A stretch of DNA of 64,000 nt, taken from assembly GCA_013397845.1 (NCBI GenBank), contig VZTG01004593.1, positions 472,761 through 536,760 on the forward strand, in the 5' to 3' direction. The notes under the pieces were generated by a model, which was given only the letters and a program-made list of their open reading frames with translations, was not told the DNA's origin and did not search any database. Source of the DNA: Melanocharis versteri. Lineage: Eukaryota; Chordata; Aves; Passeriformes; Melanocharitidae. A program made the position numbers and the translations under genes. Shown one piece after another: positions 1 through 12,715 of this stretch. The number at the start of each line of letters is the position of its first letter. The first letter of the stretch is position 1.

Positions 1-3000
1 ACTCCTTTGCTCACTGCTGACTAAGTTATATTGCCTAAGACTTTTTTTTCATCTCACCATTAAAATTCTATACAAATAAAAAGCTAATTCATACATGCTT
101 TTCTGCGTTTCAGGATTTTTTCTTTATTAGTTCCTGACCAAAAGAAACAGGCTTATTGACACTTTTGTGAGAAAAGAAAGAGAAAAGAATAATACATTTT
201 ACCTTTTACAAACTGAATTGGATTTTGTGTACAAAACACCAGAAAGTACTTTACAAAAATACTGAATTTTTTATGCAGCTGAAAAAACAGAAATTTAAGC
301 ACAAATTTGTTTTAGAAATCATTGCCTCACTATTATCTTTATTATTATCATCATCAATGGATATGATCTACCAATTCTTTAAGTCAGACAGTATTCCTCC
401 AAGCTAGGGTTGCAGAAATCATAAAGAACAAAGCTCTTAAGATTCCAAACGTTTTGAATATTGGTTCTTTTTCAATTTATGTTTTTTAAATTGCAAGCAT
501 GAATCCACTTCTTCATATTTCTCCAAAGTTTACATCATAATCCTATGGAGGTTACTAACACTTTATTTGATGTTCTGAACAAATTTGCAAGTACAAGACA
601 AATTCGCTAATTTATTGCTACTTACAAACTGCTATGTTAAACCACTAAACATACCAAAAGCTATTATAAAATACAGGTGAAATTACCAATGTGGAATTAC
701 ATTTGGATCACTAGGATATAAAAATACAGGTTACAAGCAGCACAAGTAGGCTGCCAACTCACCAGTGATTTCCAGGGACAGAGGAGGTCTATAGCAAGCC
801 AAGCCTATCTGTTGTATCCTCTCACACCGCTGACCTGCATTTTTAAATCCAGACACGGGCACAGCTCTGAGTGAGGCTGCTCCAAGGACTCTCCAGAAAC
901 CCCAGCTCTGACCTGCCACCCTGCTCCTCCTCTCTGGGCAGCAGAAGCAGTGCTGCCATGGCCAGGATCCAGCTGTGCAGCTCAGCAGCCAACAGCTGGC
1001 CCGCAGGCTGCAGCTGCCCGGCGCTGCCATACCAAGCACACCTGCCCAAATGCTGCCTACTTATAATTACCAGCACCACTTCAAAGATTACTGTTTTGTT
1101 GTAAATAGTAATTGCTAGAGAGAAAGGGATGGCTGTTAGGGAAGCCGGAGAAGCCTTTTAAATCCAGGATAAACACAAGCACAATTTCAGGCGGGCAGCA
1201 TGCACCAGACTGAACACAGGGCATCCATGCCAAAGAGTTCCCAGGCCACTAATGCTCAGAGGAAGCATCAATCATGTAAAAGCAACAATCATTTGGTGAG
1301 TGTGGCAAGTCATGAGAAAAAGATGTGCCAAATACAAGGGCACACCTACCTGTGAAGGAAGTCCTGTCTCAAATTTGATTACATGTGTAGATGTTCGTGA
1401 AACAAACAATAAAAATTAAAGTTCAGTGTCATCCTTAGCCTCAACATTATAATATTAACTCAATATTCAATTCATGTAGTTCAAATAGAAAAAATATTTG
1501 AAATGCCATGTAGCAACATAGGAATCATAACATGAACTCCAACTCATATAAACGCAGCCAGATGTTTTCTAATAAACATTCAATACTTTCACCAAAGTTA
1601 CACACCAGAGCTAGCAACAGTCATGACATGTGACATTTAGATCACCTCTACAGGAGGGATATAAGCCCAGTACAAACTCGACTTTTCATCTGCACTCTAC
1701 ACCAATTTTATTTTTAATCAAATACTCATTTCTCACTATAAATAGCACATTCTCTAGGTTAGACTGCAGTTAACTCTGATCATGCAAATGTTCTGTCCAG
1801 GTGTTGTCACCTGTCCAAAACCAGATACCATAGGAATGAATAACAGCCATTCTCTCATCCCAGACACCCCATAAATTAAAGAGACACTAAAAAGCTCTGG
1901 AAAAGTACTTGAATGACCCACACTGGACCTTAAAGAAAATGAGAAGGAGGAGGAGACAGAGATCCAAAAAGACATGCAGTACAGGACAATTTGTTTTATA
2001 AATCCTGCTCCGCTGGATCATGCTTGGACATCGCATCCTTAAGACCTGAACTATGTCAGAACTGCTCCAGAGTAGATTTTTAAAACATGAGAAGGTTAGT
2101 ACATAATAAGATCACAATTACTTAAGAGGGTAACATTCCCATGACTCCCTTTTTTGTTCCAGAGTCTTTCAATAGCACACAATTTTTGAGCCTGATGTGT
2201 CATTTTACAATTAAAATCAGCACAAGGTGATACCTGATTGCTTATGGCCCTCAGAACTGTCTCAACATAACCACTATTTACTTTCAAAATACCTATGACA
2301 AATGGATGAAATTAACACAACATGAAGCAAGAGAAAATTTGCAAGACAAAAGTTGAAAGCAGAGAGTTACGAGATGTAATTGGACAGGAAATAATATCTA
2401 GGAACAACGACTGAAGGAATCTTGTCTGTGTGAAGATCATTATCTGTGACATAGTAACCTATGATAGATGGACTGCCATTACATTCATTAACCGTGAACC
2501 AAGAAAAATGAGGTTTATTGCACCATAATAGAGGATTAAATTCTGCATCTCTTGAGCACTGATATTCTGAGGTAGTTCATAATACTATTTCAGTTTGTAG
2601 CCATACATTTACATGTTCTTAAAAGAATGCCAGTACTCTAAAAAGGATGACTTCAAAGTCCACATTTAGTATCCAATGAAGTTCAATTAGTTAAATAAAG
2701 GCTGGGATTTTTTTTAATGCATATCATTAAGCTCAAAGAAGAAAAATGTTCTAAATTCTTCATCAAAACTCCTGAACTTAATGCTCAAGTTGGATCTCAA
2801 AATCAATTCAATTCTTACCCAACTTTCTAATGCTATAGCCATTATTTACTTTGAAGGGTGTATAAACATGCATTCTAATCCTGTATTAAATATGCTTACA
2901 AACATGGATTTTACTCACTTCAGGCACTCAAGACAAATTCCTTATATAAAACTCAGGGGTGCAATTAATCTCATTAACTTCAAAAAGTCAGTTGTCTAAC

Positions 3001-5767
3001 CTGAATTACTCCTTCAGGTTCCCTAGAGAGGTTGATTCAGCACATCTATTTCATAACTGAAGGCTCCCCTCTTTCCCTAGCGAGTACAGGATTCTGAATG
3101 CAAGAATCCTTAGTGTGTGCAAGGGTAACTAAATTTACGTGGGATGAATTCTACAGCAGGCAGCAGAGTGCACACAGAATGGCAGGAGACCCAACTGCTC
3201 CATGTTGCAGGTCAGTTAAAGAGAGGCATTGCTGCTCCCTATGGCTGAGGTCATGAACAGTGTGAAAATTATATTGCATAGGGAACACAATTTTCTCTTC
3301 TACAAATTACAGTAGCTGAAGCTGTAACAAAATGCATTTACTTTGTATTAATTATATTGCTGTCTCTTTCCTAACTTTAAAAAGTGATAACCCGGCTGTT
3401 TACCTGTCGAAAGCGGCAGAATTGGCCCACAAAACACCCTTTTGCCATATTCTTTTTTCATTCAATTCTGTAAGTTATGAGCTAGCAAATCCCACACAAA
3501 ATCTCTCTCTTGAAAAAGCTCATTCATGAGTCTGTCAACAGGATTTCTGCTGCTAAACACCGTGTTCTTAACACAGTAGTGCCTCCCATTCAGACATCAG
3601 GCCAAGACATTATGTACAAACTTTGAATTGTTTAGGTACAGTCTCTCTTAATAAGGGTATTATTAAGATATACTGCCACTTTATTACAGGTATTATTTTG
3701 AAAGAGTAACTAAGTGGATATCAATACCAGAGTAGAACAGATCAAACAAGGAGCAGCATGGTCGCAATCCCAGCTTGAAATAGTGGTGTAAAATAAACAA
3801 ATATGGTAAGGTCATGTATGTTTACCTTGTTCACAAGATGTGTGCAACCAAATGTCAACAAATGCCTGTGCTCAGAAGACAGCAGACATGCATGTTACCT
3901 TTTCTATGCCAAAACAGAATCACTAATAGCTCAAACTAAATGTAACCCATTCCTTAATGACGAAATGTTCTCAATAACATTAAATTAATCTTCTTAATAG
4001 CACTAAATGTATGCCTGTAGCCGCTAGCATATGCACCATTAATGTGTTTGCTTTCTATCACACACAGATGCACACAACAGTACAGGTTTATAGTCAAATG
4101 CTCACAGCCACACTCCTGGCTAGAATGCATACGTAGCAGTCACCAGTATTGCACCTTCACCTTTTTGCACCACAGGACACTCAAAAACTAATTGCAGAGA
4201 CTGAACTCACAGCAAAGTGACACACTTTCTGAAGACAAAGACTTATTAACTCCAGCAGCAAGTATTTCCTGGATACACTTCATGAATTTTCACTTGTTTT
4301 CCGGCTTTCAGATAATTTTATTCCTGGTAATACAAAGACAGGTAAAACACTCAAATTTCTATAAGAATGGAAACTTGAAATAAGCACTAACTCTAGTTTT
4401 CTAAAGAAGCATACAGGTATAATACCACTTTTAATAGCTTGCAATTTCTATCCTGTGATTCTTTTAAGCCCTTGAATATTTACAAGAGACAGCAGGCCTT
4501 AAAGAAATATATTTCTTGATTTTACAGAGTTTCCTTGGTAAAGAAAAATATACAAACATGCAGATGGAGAATTATACTAAGAGATATACATCATTTCTCT
4601 ACCTCACAGCAACAAAGAATGGAGGGACATTATTTGAGTATGTACTATTGGGATAACAGGCTCTCGTAACCATTTAATAAGCTCAGAAACTTGTTTTCCA
4701 GTATTGAACTCGAACTGACAGTGATTTACTATAACTCCCATTTACAAGTGAACTGTGGGTTCATGTAGATAGGACTATACCACATTCAATGATGTTTCAG
4801 AGAATATCTAAGACTTTGAAAAATACACTTTCCATTAAAGGACTCTTGTCTAGCTAGCCAGCAACCCCAGTAAACAGAATATTGTATTCAGGAAGCACAC
4901 AAGGATCAAGTAGAAACTAAAATCGGATCTTTTTCTGTCCTCATAGGGTTTGGGATTTTTAAAAACCTTTTTAGAGTACTGAATAAGTGGTTTCTTCTCT
5001 GTAATTTAGGCAAAGTACTCAAGGTGTTTTTGAAATGCTTTGCTGAAAAGGGCAGTGCGCTGAACAGTGTCTCAGTTTCAGACAGCCTTCCAGAGACAGC
5101 TGCACTACTACTGCCATGAGAAGTGGCAGTATCAGCCCATCATCAGTTCTGATTGCTGCCTTCCTGCAGACCAACTCAGTCTCCTGTGCTGTAGCACAGC
5201 ACGAACTGTTCAACGTATTCAGCAAGTCCTGCTTAGGAATAACAAGTCGGCACCTCACCAGTGATGGGGTTTGGAGACCAGCGCTAACTACAGTAGCAAA
5301 CTGTACTCCATTCCTCAAATGTTTTCCAGCTCTTCTTGATTTAGTTAAACATTAAACTGCCAGGGCAAGGATGAAAACAAACCAACAAACCTTACTGCAA
5401 CCGCACTACAACAAAAAAAAAATCTTAAATTCACTATATTTATAAATAACTTACTAAACTTGTACAACATAGGAAAACCCAGGAATCTTGAAAGAAGTTC
5501 TTAGTTTCCAGTATCTATTACGAACATAACCAGTTTAAGCCAATACAGATATGTATAATTTTTACTACAAAAGTTGTATGGTACATAGAGAGCAAGTTCT
5601 TTGAAACAAAAATAGAACTGCAAAGCTTTTGAGTCCACTTATTTTAGCAGCAGCCCAAGTATTCAAAAGTAAAACCTGATAGCAAAAATAGCTGAACAAG
5701 ACCCCTACAGAATGAATGCTATAGCTTTAGACAAGTAAAGGACATATACTCAAAGTGAAAGAAAGTT
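1..5767. other. Intergenic or intronic DNA, no gene recognised
   Basis: AT-rich sequence with only short, overlapping open frames on both strands and no codon pattern suggesting an exon. The one departure is a GC-richer patch at about 830-1050, described separately. A second moderately GC-rich stretch at about 5040-5330 is open in several frames at once, which suggests base composition rather than coding. I recognise no repeat family here. Confidence 0.6.
830..1050. promoter_or_regulatory. GC-rich patch with clustered E-boxes (candidate regulatory element)
   Basis: About 220 bases clearly richer in G and C than the surroundings. Three CAGCTG E-boxes occur within 47 bases (970-975, 993-998, 1011-1016). 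The patch is open for 102 codons on the minus strand and 77 on the plus strand, which is more likely a by-product of composition than two genes. E-box clustering is typical of bHLH-bound elements; that this one is active is inference. Confidence 0.25.
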
Positions 5768-5998
5768 GGTTTGGTTATATATTAGGAAACAAATTCTTTA
5801 CTGTGAGGGTAGTGAGGAATTGGAACAGGTTGCTCAGGGAAACAGTGGATGCCTCATGCCTGGAAGCGTTCAAGGCCAGGCTGAACAGAGATCTGGGCAA
5901 CCTGGTCTAGTGAGAGATGTCCCAATTCATGGCAGGGGAGATGGAACTGGATGATCTTTAAGGTCCCTTCTAACCCAGGCCATTCCATGATTCTATTT
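5768..5998 (+). mobile_element. CR1 LINE, 5'-truncated 3' end
   Basis: The sense strand of an avian CR1 retrotransposon tail. It shows the landmarks of the CR1 3' end in order: a 'gaggaattggaacaggttgc' block (5815-5834), 'ttcaaggccaggctgaacag', 'gatgatctttaaggtccctt' and the terminal 'attccatgattctat' (5979-5993). About 230 bases survive, which is the usual result of CR1 5' truncation. It is non-coding. The subfamily was not determined. Confidence 0.88.
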
Positions 5999-8900
5999 GG
6001 GATGGGATTTTTTGCCTTTGACGGGCCAGTAAAATCTGCAGAACTAGTGAACCAAACTAAAAATCAGGAAGCCAACCAGCAACTGAGGAGGGGGGGGGAA
6101 GTGGGGAGGAATGAAACTCGGGGACAATTTTTTTAACAATATTATATGGTAGAACATACATACAGTTTTCCAAAAAACACTTTCCTACTTCATTTAGCAG
6201 TTTTGCAAGTGTAATGTAAAAACATCAGAAATTAAGTGCTTGCAATCTATTAACAAAAATTAATGCCCTTTTTATTTCTTTATTTTAAAAGACTTGTCCT
6301 CAATGCTCAAAAGTTCTACAACATCCCCAAACTCCCTAGGCTTTATGCAATACAGAAAAGCTAAGGATTAAAATTTTCAGGTCGTCCAAAGATCTTGCCT
6401 GCTTCCTCCACAGAAAAAGAACCACACAAAGTGGGCAACTGATGTCCTTCTCCCACGCACACACTCAAAAGGAAGGAAGCGGAGAACACACAAGTTAAGC
6501 TTTCAGTCCAGCAGGCAGCAGACAGGGGGAGGTGAGTGCAGAGGGAGTGTGCTGCCTCCCAGCTCGCCAGGAGATGCTATGTGCATGTTAATGACTGCCG
6601 TAAAAATGCGCTACCAGCAAGGAAGCCGAGCAGAACTGCCTCCTCCCAGTCACAAAGCGGTGGCATTAGCTCAATGTCAGCTCACTCTGTCCCCTCACAG
6701 GTGCTTCTGTGAAAAGGCACTTGAACTGAATAGCTGAGACCCAGAAGGGGAAGAATGCATTTGGGAAGGAAGGGACCCACACCCACTGGTTGCAGGACCA
6801 GGTCAAACTGCCTGCTGGCTTGGTTTTTTGTTTCCTTTTCCTTTTGATTATGATAAACTGTTTTGGCTTTCCACTTAACAATTGCCATCAGTAAAGAAAA
6901 AACCCCACGCTGAACTCAGCTATACATTTTGCCAGATCATTTCATCACTGAAGGTAATAAAAGTGAAAAGGAGAACCAATATTTTCCAGCTCAGCATGCT
7001 GGCTATTTGTTTCTGTAGGGCAAAGCCCCCAACCAAATCACTATTTGTAATTAATTTATCTGTTTAACATTGCCAAGTTCAATGCAAAGATGACATTTTG
7101 AAAGATTAGGGGGGAAGGGGGCCACAGAGAAGTGGAAATGGGTATTACCACGAATGTTTTCTCCGGCATTTTGTCTTTGACACAGCAGTTGGTCCTGCAC
7201 TGGCATGTAAGTACTATAATATTAGACACCTGGAATGTGAGGAATGTCTGATAACCATACCCTAGCACAGGGATAATTCCACAGCCATAAACCAATGATA
7301 CGACCTTTGCGCCTTCCCCCGGAAAGCTCAAATGCAGTGACATTATGAAAAGGCTGTGATGTGCAGTGTTGCTATAGGTTATTTATGTATACATGACTGT
7401 ACACTGGTGGTAGAGGGAAAATGCTGTCATCAACTGACAGCACTGTTAAGAAACTTAGCTAATAGTTTTAAATTAATTCCATAAACACCATGCTATTTTT
7501 CCAGTAATTTTAAGTGCTCCTGATTCTACAATCTCTGTGTGCAAACTTGACTTTGAAATGTTTTCCTTTACCTATCTTGCACCACTTTGCTCTTCATTTT
7601 ATATATTTACTAGCAGATATTCTTCTTCAACAGGAAGATGTACTCTTAGGAATACTCAAGGTAAGAAAAGGGAAAAACAAAAGCCAAACCAAAAACAAAC
7701 CACAACAAATCCAGTCAAGCATTGGCTTGTGAAATTCAAAAAATGGCACAAACTCTGACATAATTTCCACATGTAAATAGGAGCAACATCCATATCCAAA
7801 AGCTTACTTGACAGAAGTATGATACAACAAACTACAGGTAGAAAATGTCTATAGACTGGAATACTTTATTAGGAATTAATCAAAACAGATACATTTATGA
7901 TAGAGGATTAAAACATTCATTCTATTAATTTCGATGATTAGTCAGCTTGGCTGACAGGCACGAAGTATCAAAAGCAGTCTTTATGGCATATTGTTAGGGT
8001 TAAATTTAGGACATTTTTGCATTGTGATAATTAAATATGAGACAGAGAAATGTGATTCAAAGAAAAAACACAGTCAAAACCCAGAAAATTACGGTATTTA
8101 ACAACAGCATTAAAAGATCTTCCCAATCTCTAACTTTTCCCCTTCCTCCTTTCTGAAATTTCATACACACACTAATCCAAATCACCCCACTACTCACCCA
8201 TTCAGCTACAGAAAAGGATTTTGAAGATTTTGAAAATTTTGTTCTGTGAACTCCACTTTTCCTGCAAACAAACCCTTGCATTGTAAGGGACCTTTGGATT
8301 TACACAAGAGGATATTTAAAGATTCTCCTCACCTAACTCTGCTCCCACTGAAGTCAGCAGGAGTGTTACCCATTTCAGTAGGAGGAAACCTAAATCTGTG
8401 ACAAGCACTTTCAAAAATACTGTCCATCTAACATCTTAGATAACCTCACAAACATTTGACTTCAGTGCTGTGAAGCACTTCAGCCAAGTATACCAATCAT
8501 TCCAGAAGCAGGGAAGAGGGAACTCAAGGGTCCAATGTCTCTGCAATTCAGTTACAGACCTAAAAACTGCACCCAACAGGAGAGCACCCCGCTCTGTTAT
8601 TCTCAATACTGAGTTCCTCATGTCTCGATTCCAGCTTCTCATCCAATCACTTGTACCAATTTTCAATGCATACTTCATTAAACGTTCTGCATTTTGCAGT
8701 ACAGTGCAGCTCCTGCTGCAAAAAGACTGAGCTAGATCAAAGCTCAAATGGCACACGATCACTTGGCCGATCTCTGGTCTCAGGTAAACTGTTTCGAGAT
8801 GCTATAGGAGAAATCCTTAAAAATGTTTTAATAATTTTTTACGTGGAAAATAAACAAACACGGCACTGATTTTATGAAACTACAGGTGGCATAATACTGA

Positions 8901-11900
8901 AGAGAAAAAGGACAATATTTTTGTATTTTAATATTAGTAAAAGATCATAAAAAAGTCTGCCAACCGTTGGTGCAAATGGTTCAAAAAGACCCCTCAATCT
9001 CAGCTGTTTTCACAGATGAGAGACTCTAGAAAAATCATTCTTGAAAGCAGAGTGATGGAAGTCAGGGGCTAACATATATTAGTAAAACTGCACAAAACTG
9101 AACTAACGAGTAAGGGCAGTAGCAAATGTCTGCTTCTTACAAATCTAACGTTGAACTTAAAAGTGCAAGATAATGAAGTGTCAGGGTACTGTAAGATTAC
9201 AGCAATGTAAAATTGTAATTATAAGAAGGTAAGAAGATTTCAGATATATGTTCTGGCCTACATTTAATCCCTCCCACTAATAATTTTAATATGAAGAACT
9301 CTAGTTTGTAATGCTTTTATTAAACTGCCTTTCTTTGAATACTCCGAGATACTCAGAAAATAGTGTTATATTAAACAAAATCAATGCAGAGTTCCTTCAG
9401 CATCTCTACTGTTTTTACATTTCTTTATTCACAATATTAATTGTCTTCAAGTTTTAGATCAAATTTATTCCCTGTGGCAGCAAGGTTTGAGGAATGGGAA
9501 ATATGTAACAATTATCCAACAGGAAACGCCTAAGTTTGCTGTGACTTCCTTCCCACACACCCACTCCCAGAAACTGCCTGAAAAAAACCACCCCAAAACC
9601 TGTAATGGAGGCAGCAAATTTTCTAGCAGTTCCTAGCAGGAATACAGCACATACACAGTTTATTGAAGCATGGCCTTCTATTGGAAGGGGAAAAAAAGTC
9701 AGCTTCTGCTTCTCACATCAAACTAACTAAACCCCCCTCAGGACAGCTATCCTTTTTGGTTCCCTTTCCCTGAGCCCTTACAAGCCTTTCCTCTACCTCG
9801 AGCGTATAACTGCTTGTCACACATCCCTCTTTACCAAGGGTGGTTGGCACAAAGTTGTTTAGAGCAGGGGAAACACTTCCGAGGCAGTAATTTGCAAAGA
9901 TTGCTGAGGAATTATCTGAGACACTGTAAAAGGGAACCTGGAGTTTCCAGATGAGCTAATACTCTACTTACCAGAGTCGAACAGAACTGCCTACCTTCCT
10001 CAAACATGAAAATGCACTCCCTTCAGCTTTATTAGCAGTTTGCATCACTGATTTAAAAGGATTATTCTAAACCAGGTTAAATAATTACTTCAGAGAATAT
10101 AGTACATATTAAAACCTCATCCCTACTTGTGGTTGCTAATAGCACAGAGTAAATTATCATTTCTTTAAATAAGCATACAAACATCAAAACAATATTCAAA
10201 AAATGCCTATGAGTAGGTAACAGCCATGTTTTATGAGTCCTGTCTTTCAAGGTGATAGCATATGTAAGAAGGGGAAAGAAGATGAGAATATCACAATGAG
10301 GCTATTCTGCACATTTTGAAATTCAATTTCTTAAGCTAACACTTAAAATTCAAAATTAAAAAAGGAGGTAGGTTTTTTACAAAAATCTGTGAGGAGATTT
10401 TGTACCACTGTACTGGACTAAGAGACATCAATTATTTTTGCCAACATCACTGAAGAAGTCATTCAACTCCTCACGGATGGCTCTTTGAATCAGCTAACAT
10501 TTAGCAGAAGCCAAAATGCCAAACAGCTTACTTACAAGTTATGAGGACACAAATGTGAAACAAACCAGAATTTATATATACAATTTACATAAAGCTGTTG
10601 TGTGATTACCTTTAAATACTGCATTCAGCTCCGGTAGCCCTCGCATTTCCACACCACAACAACACGTTGAAAGTAAAACTACAGACCAACATACAGAGGA
10701 AAGTGGGCAATGGCAATCAGGGGACAGAACGTAACATAACTGAACAGGTTAATATCATTCATCTTGGTAGTTGCTTACAAAGTGGAAATACCAAACACAT
10801 GAAAGGCACAGGCAGCACTTACTGCTTCTCGTGATACAAGAAACACGTGCAGAAAGTACAGAAGAGCAGGCTCAAAACAAAGTTCTGCACAATGCACAAC
10901 CATAGCTGGACCTCACTGCCACTGCATTTTGTTGAGGTCAAAATCATAACTGCTTTCAAAAACAGATCTGACAAAAACTCCAAAGAACAGCAAATACGAT
11001 ATTCCAGATACAACCATTTTCCTATTGGAGTTCCTAATCTAAATTCACTCATCTTCTAGCACACGCAGAAGGATGAATTAAATCTGCCACTTCTTCCTTT
11101 CCCAAGGCTGTTATAGCTGCAAATTTGAATTCCAAAAGACAAAAACTGTGCCAGACACAGTACCTTGTCTTAAAATAATTTCATAAAAAGGACTCTGGCC
11201 ACATAGAATCTGCTGACCTTTACATTAAGGATTAAAAAGACAACCAATCAACCAAAACAGGTGATACTTTTCAAGACAGCTACTAAAATAGCAGCATTAT
11301 TCTTTGGCGACAGAGAGGAACACATAACACACACATCCTAAGAGTCAATATACAAAAATGAAAGTGAAGAGAATGTTTCTCAAGAGGAAAAATAAAAAAA
11401 GAAAAAGAAGAAAAATACTTTGGTCTTGTGCACGTACTTCAAACTGGACCTTATTAGAAAGTATTCTTAAAACTGTCTTACTACAGAGAATATTGTGAGC
11501 ATCACAACTCATAAGCAAAAACATCCTTGAAGTCTCTTTAGTGTATTCTTATTTAATAGCCATTAAGTTATAATAACCATTTAGTTATTGAACATTTTTA
11601 TAAAGAATCACTAGAGTTTTGCCTAACTTTTTTTTTTTGCTTGGATTATAGTCACAAAGGATTTTTTTTTTAGAAGTATTTCTTCAAGTTAACATTTCTT
11701 AGATTTACATGAATCCCATTTCTGGCAAATAATATATGGTCAAAATCAAATTTTACTAACCATAGAAAGCTAACCCAGTCAAGAGGCTAACAAGTTTGAG
11801 TTCCATCTGGAGTTGTAAGAAAGAAGTCATAGCTAGTCTCCACTTTTGATTAAAAACACAGTCTCAATTCTCTTCATCTGTCCTAGTTTTGCAACAGCAG

Positions 11901-11929
11901 CCCACAAATCAGGCTTGACTTTCTTCAGA
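5999..11929. other. Intergenic or intronic DNA, no confirmed gene
   Basis: AT-rich DNA with a G9 run near 6091-6099 and a GC-richer stretch at about 6500-6740. It also holds the hairpin repeat at 8342-8384, annotated separately. Several minus-strand segments (for example 9835-9923 and 10823-10921) have splice-like borders and open frames, but they are discussed only as leads because the chance rate is high. A 108-codon minus-strand frame at 8436-8762 has no recognisable domain. Confidence 0.5.
8342..8384. repeat. Ancient amniote repeat hairpin ('actgaagtca...' type)
   Basis: The arms CTCCCACTGAAGT (8342-8354) and ATTTCAGTAGGAG (8372-8384) are inverted copies matching at 11 of 13 positions around a 17-base loop. 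Hairpins built on '(c)attgaagtcaatggga' are, from my recollection, part of old repeats shared among reptiles and birds. The family is uncertain. Confidence 0.4.
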
Positions 11930-12715
11930 CTGGTGGTCAACAGATTGTATTCTACCTGGAAGCCAGTAAAAAACGGACTACTGGGGGGACCCATCCTGTT
12001 TAACATCTGTGTTAATGATTTGGAAAAGGCATCAGACTTGCATAGGTCACCATGCTGGGTGGGAACAATCAAGATAGTCAAGACATGAACATCATTCAGA
12101 TGGACTTGGGCTACAGGAATGGCCCAACAAGAACCTTCATAGACTCAGCATCAAAAATGCAAAGTCCTGCACCCAGGAAGCAAATGCCCCTTACAACAAT
12201 AGAGGCTGGGACTGACCAGCTGAGGAGCAGCTCTGGGGTCCTGGTGGGCAGTGATCTGTCAGTGAGCCAGTGCCTTGGCTGCAAAAAAGGCCAACAAGAG
12301 TGTGGCCAATAGATCAAGGAAAGTGATTACCTCCCCTATCCTGCACTCACCAGACTGCATCTCAATTACTGCACCCAGTTCTGATCTTCTACGGCAAGAA
12401 AAATATCAACAAACCTAACTGGCGCAAGTCCAGGGGAAAGCCACCAGGATGCGTGGGAGATGAAACACCCAAGCACCAAGCTGAAGTGAAGAGACTGAGG
12501 GGTGTTCAGTCTGGAGAAGAGGCAGCTTCAGAGGGATGCAGCAGCAGCCTGCCCCTACTACCTACAAGGAAGTTTTTAAGACGACTGTCAGGCCCTTTGC
12601 AAGGGTTGATGTGGTGGAAGGATGAGAGAAAACAGACATGAGTTGAAACAAGTTTAGGTTGAATATAATGAAAAAGAATTCACCATGAGGACAGGCATGT
12701 GGTGGGACAAACTCA
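11930..12715 (+). mobile_element. CR1 LINE internal fragment (reverse transcriptase end), sense
   Basis: A degenerate CR1 copy on the plus strand covering the C-terminal part of the reverse transcriptase ORF. Near 11970-12030 the conserved CR1 block downstream of the catalytic site is legible (GGPILFNICVNDL, the counterpart of the usual L-G-P-x-L-F-N-I-x-I-N-D-L). Further blocks follow in CR1 order: 'tgcaaagtcctgcacc', 'ctgaccagctg', 'ggtcctggtgg', and 'ctgaggggtgttcagtctgg' near 12495. Frameshifts and stops break the frame, so it is not functional. The 3' terminal tail is missing: recognisable sequence fades near 12715. Confidence 0.85.

Noticed and set aside
1353..1410. Possible minus-strand exon ending CTTCACAG|GTAGGTG, preceded by an open frame
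   Set aside because: The donor is good, but an in-frame stop lies upstream and no AG acceptor exists between that stop and the last 18 bases, so no coding exon of useful length can be built.
8436..8762. 108-codon minus-strand frame
   Set aside because: Open on the opposite strand as well and no family recognised. It could be repeat-derived, but nothing supports a specific call.
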